From NCBI GenBank assembly GCA_009777235.1, contig WRMH01000021.1, positions 1-44,179 of the forward strand: a DNA stretch of 44,179 bases. The letters are read 5' to 3'. How positions within the stretch are numbered: the first letter of the stretch is position 1; the number at the start of each line of letters is the position of its first letter. Under the pieces are notes generated by a model that worked only from the letters and a program-made list of their open reading frames with translations, was not told the DNA's origin and did not search any database. Below are positions 1 to 6,700 of the stretch, one piece after another. Both the position numbers and the translations under genes were made by a program. Source of the DNA: Oscillospiraceae bacterium. Its GTDB lineage: Bacteria; Bacillota; Clostridia; Oscillospirales; Oscillospiraceae.

Positions 1-71
1 AGACATTCCATGATTTCTTGACGATTATCAAGCGTTAGGTGCTTGCCCCCATTAACTCTTAAGCCCGGCAT
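1..71 (-). CDS. IS30-like transposase, N-terminal fragment (cut by window edge)
   Basis: An ATG at 69-71 read leftwards gives 23 residues before the window ends. It contains KHLTLDNRQEIMECL, which resembles the N-terminal helix-turn-helix of IS30-family transposases (typically 'LTLxDRxxIxxxL'). A good ribosome binding site (AAAGGA) lies 7 bases upstream of the ATG. Only the extreme N-terminus is visible, so whether the element is intact cannot be said. The inverted-repeat end of the element should lie between about 72 and 235, but no repeat partner is available to define it. The family call rests on a short motif and is moderate. Confidence 0.55.
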   Translation of the reverse strand, partial: MPGLRVNGGKHLTLDNRQEIMEC

Positions 72-202
72 TGTATTCTTCCTTTCAATAGAAAATTTCC
101 CGGACTTAATGCTACCATATTTTATTTCCCCTACTAAATGCCACCCCCTACGCCACTGTTGCTCTTACTTTGGGAATTTACTGTCTTGCAAAATTATATT
201 TA

Positions 203-229
203 AATCCGCTATTGCAAAAATAGCGGATT
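203..229. other. Perfect 11-bp inverted repeat overlapping the cheV promoter
   Basis: The arms AATCCGCTATT (203-213) and AATAGCGGATT (219-229) form a perfect stem with a 5-base loop. The -35 box of the cheV promoter starts in the left arm, and the right arm fills most of the spacer. It could be an operator, the terminus of the neighbouring IS-like element, or a terminator of leftward-reading DNA. The sequence alone does not decide between these. Confidence 0.6.
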
Positions 230-240
230 GTCGTTATAAT
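212..240 (+). promoter_or_regulatory. Promoter of cheV
   Basis: TTGCAA (212-217), a 17-base spacer and a perfect TATAAT (235-240). The predicted start near 247 leaves a leader of about 73 bases before the cheV ATG. Confidence 0.7.
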
Positions 241-319
241 GCTATATGGAAAGTTGGCAATCGTGAGGATAGCACCGCACAGACCGCCATTTTCCAAACA
301 AGGAAAGGAATAATTAAAG

Positions 320-1252
320 ATGAGTATAACAGATTCAAATATCCTTTTAGAAACAGGTACCAACGAGCTTGAGATACTGGAGTTTGTAGTTTCGGGAAAT
401 TGCTACGGAATAAATGTCGCCAAAATCACGGAGCTTATGCAAATACAGGAAGTTCAGGAAATGCCCCTTTCGCACCCTTGCGTTGAAGGCGTTTTTCAGC
501 CCCGCAGCGAGGTCTATACTATTGTTGATTTGTCCAAGTATTTGGGGCTTGGCCCGTCGGAAGACCCGGATAAGGATATTTTCATTATCACAAACTTTAA
601 TCAAATGAACATCGCGTTTCATGTTCACGCTGTGGAGGGTATTTTCCGTATTTCATGGAATGATATTGAAAAGCCCGACTCTATTATTTACGGCGGCCAG
701 GAGGGCGTTGTTACAGGTATTGCCAAGATAAACGACAAGATAATATCTATCTTGGACTTTGAGAAGATAACTTTTGACATCAGTCCTGAAACCGGCATTG
801 ATTTGAGCACGGTGTCGGCTTACACAGGTTCTGACAGGGAGCTTTTGCCGATAGTCGTTGCCGAGGACTCCGCGCTTCTTAGAAAAATGCTGACCGAGGC
901 TCTTCACACGTCGGGTTACAGCAACCTTACCATCTTAAATAATGGAGAGGAAGCGTGGGATTATATCAGAGGCTTTAAAGACGCGGGGATAACAAATGTT
1001 TTCTCAAAGGTCAGCTGCCTCATTACGGATATTGAAATGCCGCGCATGGACGGGCACAGGCTCACAAAGCTCGTAAAATCCGACCCCATACTCAAAAACA
1101 TTCCGGTCGTCATATTCTCATCACTCATTGACGAGAATATGCAAAAGAAAGGGACGGAGGTCGGCGCGGACGCGCAGCTTTCAAAGCCCGAGATTGCCGG
1201 TCTTGTTGATATTTTGGACGAAAAAATCCAGCTTTACGCAAACAGAGGTTAG
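320..1252 (+). CDS. cheV: Chemotaxis coupling/adaptation protein CheV (CheW + receiver)
   Basis: 310 residues, the usual CheV length. Residues about 15-155 form a CheW-like domain (NCYGINVAKITELMQ, then PRSEVYTIVDLSKYLGL), which couples chemoreceptors to the kinase CheA. Residues about 175-305 form a response-regulator receiver with VAEDSALLRKML at its start, the phospho-acceptor Asp237 in LITDIEMPRMDG, and the conserved FSS and KP positions near the end. In the family, CheA phosphorylates the receiver and this tunes receptor coupling. The ATG follows an AGGA motif 10 bases upstream. The gene stands alone, with its own promoter and a terminator directly after the stop codon. No other chemotaxis genes are in the window. 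The family assignment is firm; the receptor it serves cannot be told. Confidence 0.93.
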   Translation: MSITDSNILLETGTNELEILEFVVSGNCYGINVAKITELMQIQEVQEMPLSHPCVEGVFQPRSEVYTIVDLSKYLGLGPSEDPDKDIFIITNFNQMNIAFHVHAVEGIFRISWNDIEKPDSIIYGGQEGVVTGIAKINDKIISILDFEKITFDISPETGIDLSTVSAYTGSDRELLPIVVAEDSALLRKMLTEALHTSGYSNLTILNNGEEAWDYIRGFKDAGITNVFSKVSCLITDIEMPRMDGHRLTKLVKSDPILKNIPVVIFSSLIDENMQKKGTEVGADAQLSKPEIAGLVDILDEKIQLYANRG

Positions 1253-1272
1253 GGGGCAGCGTTGCCCCTTTT
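1253..1272 (+). terminator. Intrinsic terminator of cheV
   Basis: GGGGCA / TGCCCC stem (1253-1258 and 1263-1268) with a GCGT loop, followed by TTTT. It begins right after the cheV stop codon. Confidence 0.8.
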
Positions 1273-1300
1273 CCGTTATACTTAATGAAAAGAGGACTCC

Positions 1301-1470
1301 ATGCCGGAGAGTCTCGCGAGGCGATATTCGCAGGCTTTGCAAACTCCGTTGAGTTTGACGATTTGTGCAAAGCGGCGGGCATAGAAACAGGCTCGTTTAG
1401 CTACTCGCAGACAACGGCGCAGATGAGCCTCGGATTCGACCGTAGCGCCGGTGCATACAGGCGGAAATAA
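1301..1470 (+). pseudogene. 3' remnant of a DUF4214 surface-protein gene
   Basis: From ATGCCGGAGAGTCTCGCGAG (1301) to the TAA ending at 1470 the sequence is a close copy of the 3' end of the giant gene at 3716-15997 (15826-15997). It carries the same AGESREAIFAGFANSVEF stretch and a matching C-terminus ending in RRK-stop. Homology stops abruptly about base 1300, immediately downstream of the cheV terminator, so the signal peptide, repeats and first DUF4214 unit are missing. An in-frame ATG exists at 1285, but there is no ribosome binding site and the product would be half a domain. The simplest reading is a deletion scar left after recombination within a family of tandem DUF4214 genes. Confidence 0.85.
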
Positions 1471-1483
1471 TCCGTAAATATAG

Positions 1484-1512
1484 TTGACACGAGCAGCTAA
1501 AAGTGTTACTAT
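1484..1512 (+). promoter_or_regulatory. Promoter of the putative antitoxin RNA
   Basis: Consensus TTGACA (1484-1489), 17-base spacer, TACTAT (1507-1512). No open reading frame with a ribosome binding site follows, so the product is probably an untranslated RNA starting near 1519. Confidence 0.75.
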
Positions 1513-1537
1513 GTATTAAAAGGACGACCGCCCACAA

Positions 1538-1548
1538 GGTGGTTGACC
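1538..1548 (+). repeat. Direct repeat copy 1 of the type I toxin locus
   Basis: GGTGGTTGACC. Its partner at 1720-1730 is GGTGGTCAACC. The two central differences (TG versus CA) become G-U pairs in the RNA-RNA duplex. Confidence 0.75.
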
Positions 1549-1557
1549 GGGATTGGT

Positions 1558-1601
1558 AGCAAAAGCCACCCCATCTGGTCAAGTATAAGGGTGGTTTTGC
1601 T
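1558..1601. terminator. Bidirectional terminator shared by toxin mRNA and antitoxin RNA
   Basis: Left arm AGCAAAAGCCACCC (1558-1571), right arm GGGTGGTTTTGCT (1589-1601), with a 17-base loop and one bulged base. Read on either strand, the G/C core is followed by TTTT, so it can end both converging transcripts. Confidence 0.75.
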
Positions 1602-1609
1602 ATGTGGGC

Positions 1610-1693
1610 TTAGCTAAACTGAAAGATAAAAGTCAGCAGAGCCAGCAAAAAAATGCCGAACGCGAGCAAGTCGCGAAAAGTAAGTTTTTTCAC
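1610..1693 (-). CDS. Small hydrophobic holin-like toxin (type I toxin-antitoxin), 27 residues
   Basis: A GTG start at 1691-1693 encodes a 27-residue peptide: a charged start (VKKLTFRDLL), one hydrophobic membrane segment (AFGIFLLALLTFIF) and a short QFS tail. This is the pattern of the 'putative holin-like toxin' peptides of Clostridia, which in other type I systems insert into the membrane. A ribosome binding site (AGGTGG, 1699-1704) is 6 bases upstream. It lies in an inverted repeat: ACCACC from 1720-1725 can pair with GGTGGT at 1698-1703 in the mRNA and hide the site, a common feature of type I toxin mRNAs. The gene has its own promoter at 1757-1785 and ends at the shared terminator. It is too short for routine gene calling. 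The toxin role is inferred from family resemblance and locus architecture. Confidence 0.75.
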   Translation of the reverse strand: MKKLTFRDLLAFGIFLLALLTFIFQFS

Positions 1694-1719
1694 AAGCACC
1701 ACCTCTCTTTCGCAAGATT

Positions 1720-1730
1720 GGTGGTCAACC
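1720..1730 (+). repeat. Direct repeat copy 2 of the type I toxin locus
   Basis: GGTGGTCAACC, in the 5' leader of the toxin mRNA. Part of it also forms the stem that can mask the toxin ribosome binding site, so antitoxin pairing here would compete with that fold. Confidence 0.7.
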
Positions 1731-1756
1731 TCCCCGTAACACGGAAGTCCATGACT

Positions 1757-1785
1757 ATTCTACCACCGCATTAAATACATGGCAA
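1757..1785 (-). promoter_or_regulatory. Promoter of the holin-like toxin
   Basis: On the minus strand, TTGCCA (1780-1785), 17 bases, TAGAAT (1757-1762). The predicted start near 1750 gives a leader of about 57 bases before the GTG. Confidence 0.75.
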
Positions 1786-1891
1786 GAGAAAATCGTAAAT
1801 GTTTGGAGGTTCGGCTAAACCAAACTGTAAGAGGGCATACTAGCAAATAATGGCAGGAACGGAGCCGCCAACAATAAAAAGGAAATATTAT

Positions 1892-1929
1892 AATCCCACG
1901 AGAGCGTATAAAACCGCAACTGTGGGATT
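1892..1929 (-). terminator. Possible terminator of the abiE operon
   Basis: AATCCCAC / GTGGGATT stem (arms 1892-1899 and 1922-1929), 8 bases past the abiEii stop. On the minus strand it is followed by an A/T-rich stretch (ATAATATTTCC) rather than a clean T run. The loop is long (22 bases), so strength is uncertain. Confidence 0.45.
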
Positions 1930-1937
1930 TACTTATT

Positions 1938-2774
1938 CTACTGAAATGGATTGTTTTGAGCCAACCTCTCCAATGCGCCAATCGCCATATTCCATGATAT
2001 CTCGGCGGCATATGGGTACTTCTTCTGATATCTTTGCCATAAGTCTATCATGATGGAACTATCGGCAACCATCCGGATAACACCAATAATATCTTCCATT
2101 TGACCGATAGTACCGCGTTTTTCCGCCGTCTTTTCTAAAGCCGCATTGTATACGCCTGAATCGTATGTGCGTACAGTTGTCAGGATATAGATATCATAGA
2201 AATCTCTCATGCGCGAAGTCGTGACCCCGCGTGTGATTATGGTTTCAAACTTTTCAGCCAAAACCGTTTCCAAATTGTAAGCCATGATGCTGATAGCTCT
2301 GTCCTCGAACATGAGGTGGTAGCTGTACTTGATTTCCTTCGGTGTGACTAAATCCCCGGTCGTGATATCAACCTTGATGGTCTGGCGTGTCTTGTCGAGA
2401 ATCGCGCCAATCGAAACTCGGTAACCTGGATAGTCAGCTTCCTCATGAATTTCTTCAATGCCTCGAAGCGCAAACTCAACGCTGTCATCAATCTGTATGC
2501 GGAGGATATCCTCGATGATGGTGGTTATCTCAGACGCGGTCAGCGTCTGTCCTTTGATGGTTGCGTCCATATCCATCGTTGTGCGGGTGTCGATGCCGAC
2601 AATCGCCGAGATAAGCATACCGCCTTTCAAAATGAAGTTGTGTTTGTAATCGGAAATGGAGATGCGCTCCAAGAACCGCTCCAGCATGAAGTTCCGTAAT
2701 ATAACCTCTGCTCCCACGTTCTTCGCTTTTGAAAGATTACGCACAAGCGCCTTTAATTGATTTGACGTTTTCAC
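1938..2774 (-). CDS. abiEii: AbiEii-family nucleotidyltransferase toxin (type IV TA)
   Basis: 278 residues. It has the polymerase-beta-like nucleotidyltransferase core of AbiEii toxins: the KGG loop (Lys50-Gly52), the metal-binding pair TTMDMDA (Asp68, Asp70), a third acidic residue in TIKVDI (Asp136), and the C-terminal LAEKFETII (Lys175) and SRMRDFYDIYIL (Asp191, Asp194) motifs. Family members transfer nucleotides to RNA or other targets and cause growth arrest during phage infection; the target here is unknown. The start is GTG, with GGAGGT 6 bases upstream, and it overlaps the antitoxin stop codon by 4 bases (GTGA), so the pair is translationally coupled with the antitoxin first. All recognisable catalytic residues are present, so it should be functional. 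Confidence 0.9.
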   Translation of the reverse strand: MKTSNQLKALVRNLSKAKNVGAEVILRNFMLERFLERISISDYKHNFILKGGMLISAIVGIDTRTTMDMDATIKGQTLTASEITTIIEDILRIQIDDSVEFALRGIEEIHEEADYPGYRVSIGAILDKTRQTIKVDITTGDLVTPKEIKYSYHLMFEDRAISIMAYNLETVLAEKFETIITRGVTTSRMRDFYDIYILTTVRTYDSGVYNAALEKTAEKRGTIGQMEDIIGVIRMVADSSIMIDLWQRYQKKYPYAAEISWNMAIGALERLAQNNPFQ

Positions 2775-3364
2775 AGCAGGACCTCCATGTAACTTCTAAG
2801 CGGTTTGGCAACATTGAACATATCTGCCATCCGCATGAGCGAGTTTAAGTTTTTATCTTTTCGCCTGGAATAGCGTTTGATTGCGTCGGTCACGACCGCA
2901 ATGTCCATCTGATTTCTGCTGCGCATACAGTCGCAAATTGTGCGTTCCATGTCATACGCTGTGACGGTATGCCCGAACATCGTCGAAAGCACGGTAACGC
3001 CGATTTCGTGCAACTCGCGCTTGATGGTAAATACCTTGCAGCCATCCGCCCTTAACCGCGTGGCGTTATAGCCAGTTGGCACCGTAACGGTATAGCCCAA
3101 GGGGTCGCGATCAGTAAGGTCGTGCAGAAACAGAGCCGTTTCATGTGAGAAAACAGCTTTCTGCCGACGCAACTGGGTGGCATACATTTTATCAACGAAG
3201 TCATCGGGCGATACATAAACACCGAAAGTGACCCGCTCTAATTCGCCCGCTTTCACGAGCAGGCGCAGGCGTTCATTTGAAACCCCGACTGCATTCGCTT
3301 GTGCAGTAGTGACAGTCCCACCGTTTTGCGATAAAATTGACCTTAACTCATTAGGCAATGCCAA
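2771..3364 (-). CDS. abiEi: AbiEi-family antitoxin / autorepressor
   Basis: About 197 residues. The N-terminal 75 residues look like the winged helix-turn-helix of AbiEi antitoxins (ILSQNGGTVTTAQANAVGVS, then LVKAGELERVTFGVYV). The rest is the C-terminal domain with FSHETALFLHDLTDRDP and YDMERTICDCMRS. In the family the protein binds inverted repeats upstream of its own operon and counteracts the AbiEii toxin. The start is placed at TTG (3362-3364), because GGAGG at 3373-3377 is 8 bases upstream of it. The longer reading from GTG at 3371-3373 would overlap the ribosome binding site itself. A promoter lies at 3398-3426. Confidence 0.88.
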   Translation of the reverse strand: MALPNELRSILSQNGGTVTTAQANAVGVSNERLRLLVKAGELERVTFGVYVSPDDFVDKMYATQLRRQKAVFSHETALFLHDLTDRDPLGYTVTVPTGYNATRLRADGCKVFTIKRELHEIGVTVLSTMFGHTVTAYDMERTICDCMRSRNQMDIAVVTDAIKRYSRRKDKNLNSLMRMADMFNVAKPLRSYMEVLL

Positions 3365-3397
3365 GCCAGCCACCTCCGATTTGATTATTATGCTCTA

Positions 3398-3426
3398 ATT
3401 AAATCACAAACTCGCACAAAAATCAA
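3398..3426 (-). promoter_or_regulatory. Promoter of the abiEi-abiEii operon
   Basis: On the minus strand, TTGATT (3421-3426), 17-base spacer, TTTAAT (3398-3403). Confidence 0.6.
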
Positions 3427-3636
3427 GGATAAAATTTGAGAGTGTTTTTGTGTTTGATAGTCACCGAGGCAAAGTGTTGCTCGATCGTCCAAGCTGGCGG
3501 TGCGCTCCATACGTTCCCATGAACGCGGATAGAGGTCGTTGCCGACACCACCGATGATAAATGTCTGCGCCAATCATCATATTCCACTTCATTCCTCGAC
3601 GCTTCTTAACATAATAACTCTCAAAAAAAAAAGCCT
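3427..3636. other. Unassigned spacer, possibly decayed DNA
   Basis: Between the abiE promoter and the giant-gene promoter lie about 210 bases without a convincing gene. Two minus-strand frames of about 60 codons cross it, but neither has a ribosome binding site or recognisable protein similarity. It may be the edge of the DNA that brought in abiE. Confidence 0.4.
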
Positions 3637-3666
3637 TTGACAAATCCTATCAAAACAAATTATAAT
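3637..3666 (+). promoter_or_regulatory. Promoter of the giant surface-protein gene
   Basis: Near-ideal TTGACA (3637-3642), 18-base spacer, TATAAT (3661-3666). The ribosome binding site GGAGGT (3701-3706) is 9 bases before the ATG. Both are among the strongest signals in the window, consistent with an abundant surface protein. Confidence 0.85.
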
Positions 3667-3715
3667 AGGTCGTCAGATAATTATACATTCGCAATTATTC
3701 GGAGGTATCAAAAAT

Positions 3716-6700
3716 ATGAAAATCAAAAATTTATTGTCTAAAACTTTGGCGTGGACGCTATGCTTTGCCATGCTGCTAACTTTCGCCCCGGCGATTTGGT
3801 TCGCGCGCGCGGACGGCATCTCCCTCACGGACATACAGGGCGCGTTTGACGACGTGGTAACGGCGAACGACCTCAGCACCAAACTAAACCCCGACGAAGT
3901 AGACGCGGTCTTCGAATTCTTGGCAGAAGAAGTGATAGACAACGGCTGGACGATAAGCGATAACGGCGGTTTTGATAATGATAACGGCTACGAAATTAAA
4001 TATAAAGAAGCTTTAGATGAGGATAATAAACCCTTAGGTTTTTATCGTCTGATATTTGAAATCGAGCTGTCAAACGAAGGTGATGAAATAACCTTACGTT
4101 TTGGCTGGGATAATTTTGACAATAAAGATAATTTTGTCCTTAACTATATAAGTGCGAGCGGTAATTACGATGACCCTCCCTCCTTTGACTGGAGCGCGCT
4201 GAAAAATATCGTCGAAGGTCAAGAAGGCGGCGGCTTTCACAGCATCTTCGGCGACGACATCTATGACTACGACCCCCACGCCCCCGGCAACTACACCCTC
4301 TACGACATTCTCACCGACTGGAACGATTATATAGAAGATAACAGCGTCACTTTCAACAACAGCAAGGGCGACCAAGTAAGCGCGGTATTCACTTTTATTA
4401 CAAACGCGGAAGATAGCGGCTGGAATATATTTGATTACAAAATACACACTTACCCAACAGGGGGAGACAAAACTTACGAAAACATTCAATTAGACGTGTC
4501 TTTTATGAAAAACCATTACGAATTTTATGTTGATTTTACATGGAGCGACTATAATACCACCGGCACTTTCGAGCTCATGTTTGTTACGGTAGAGGGAGAT
4601 AACCCCAACCTAAACTGGAACGCGCTTAGAAAAATTATAACGGATAACGGCGGCGGTTATGAAAATGACACCACCGGCGACACCGGCGATTATGATGAGT
4701 ACAGCGACATCGCCGAATTGAAAACCGCGTTCAACGCGTATTTAGAAGACGAAGGCTACACTACAGACTCCGAAGTAGTAGACGCCGTCTTTACCTTACT
4801 GCAAGCTGCGTACGACAAGGGTTGGAATTTCATCGATTGGGCCGATTTCGGTTTCAACACATATGGAAATTATGTATACCTTGAACTCGAACTATTCCAC
4901 GCCAAAGGCTTTTCTATGTATATAGAATTTTGTTGGGGGTATGACAGCAGTGAGAATATGTATAAGCTGGATGACATATACGCGGACGGAATGGCTCCCG
5001 AACTCAACTGGACCGAGCTAAAAGCCATTCTCACCACAAACGGCGGCGACTACTGCATCAGCTTGCTCGTTGGCGGCGGCGGATACTATGACAGCCTCGA
5101 CGTTTTAAAAACCGACTTTAATGAATTTTTAACTGGAAAAAGTTTCACATTAAACGGCAACACTGCCGAGCTTAACGCCGTCTTTGACTTGCTGTCGGAA
5201 GCGCACGGCAAAGGTTGGGATGACATCGCGGCTAATTTCGGCATAACCATAGACGACGATGAAGTACACCTTAGAGTCTATCTGTATAACGACTACGTAG
5301 GAACAAATTTATATATAGATTTTAGTTGGTCGCTTGATAACGACATATTAACAATGGAGTTTATCTACGCGGGCGGGTTGCTCAACCCCAACCTCGACTG
5401 GGAGGCGTTGGAAGCTATTGTCGGGGAAATAACTATTGAAGAAGATTTCTCCGGCGGCGGCGGCGGCGGCAGCGGCGGCTTCGAAGACATATTCCGGAGC
5501 TTTGACGACTACATATACAAGCTGCTCGGCTACGGCGACATCGACGAATTTGACTGGGATACTGCGCGCTACGTCAAAGACCTCATGTCGGACGCGGTTG
5601 ACTATTGGGACATCGACGGCTACAACTTTTACTACGACTCTACCAGTCACATTATTGGACTTCAGTTTGACCTCCTAAGCAACAGCGACGAACTCCAATT
5701 TGACTTTGAATGGCACGACGTCGGCGACGGGTATTACTCCCTTAGTTACATAAACGCCAACGGCGACACAAACCCCAGGCTTAACTGGGGCCGGCTCATA
5801 GCCGCAGTTAGCAAAAACGACGGCAAGTGCAACTTCGACTTCCCCGGCGGCGTCAGCTTCGACCTCGAAGACATATTCGAAGGCTTTGAAGCCCTCATAG
5901 ACGAACTACTCTACGACGATACCATCAGCGCCTTCGACGATAGCACCGCAGACGCCGTCTACAACCTCATGGAGGACGCGGTTAACAGCAAAAACTGGCA
6001 AATCGGCGTCTGCGACTATGACTACTACTATGACGATTACTATAACGGTTACATTATTTACATTTGTTTTGATCTATACGACGCCAACACCGGCGACTCG
6101 CTCTACTTTGCCTTTGAATGGTCAGACGTCGGCGGCGGGGAGTATTCCCTTACATACATACGCGCCAACGGCGACACAGACCCCGGGCTTAACTGGGACG
6201 CGCTCACAGCCGCAGTTGACACAAACAAAGGCAACTACTACATAGAATTCGACGACAACGGCAACGGCGGCGGCGGCGGCGGTGACGTCAGCTACGAAGA
6301 CCTATATTGGGGGATTCAGGGCTACATACAAGGCTTAATCGACGCCGACCACTACGAATACGTTGACAACGACTCTTTATTCGCGCTCCTCGGCATCATA
6401 GAGGACGCGGTTGAGAACGAAGGCTGGTGGTTTGTCGATGACGAATCCTACTACTACAACTACAACCACTCATACGAGTACCTTTACTTCTATGTTGAGC
6501 TATACGACGGCAGCGACGATGTGTATATTGATACCTGGTGGAGAGACCTGAACGACGACGGCAATCTTCTCCTTGCGAAGATGGTAGTAGAAGGCGACGA
6601 CGACCCCGGCTGGGACTGGGACGCGCTCAAAGGCTTCATCATAGCAAACGGCGGCTCCTATGACATTTTCGGGGAGATATACCCCGACGAACCCAATGAG

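Larger units (their letters stand above)
1519..1601 (+). ncRNA. Putative antitoxin RNA of a par-like type I toxin-antitoxin locus
   Basis: This would be a transcript of about 80 bases from the promoter at 1484-1512 to the hairpin at 1558-1601. It runs convergently with the toxin mRNA. Both transcripts would contain the shared bidirectional terminator stem, and each carries near its 5' end one copy of an 11-bp direct repeat (1538-1548 and 1720-1730). Because the two are transcribed in opposite directions, the RNAs can pair over that repeat (9 Watson-Crick and 2 G-U pairs). This geometry is that of the plasmid pAD1 par locus (Fst/RNA II). That the RNA is made and acts as antitoxin is inference. 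Confidence 0.6.

Noticed and set aside
3388-3643. Two minus-strand frames of about 60 codons upstream of the giant gene
   Set aside because: No ribosome binding site, no recognisable similarity, and they overlap each other and the abiE promoter.
5448-5478. GGC run considered as a slippage-prone phase-variation tract
   Set aside because: It encodes a Gly linker in units of three bases, so slippage keeps the frame; it could change linker length only.
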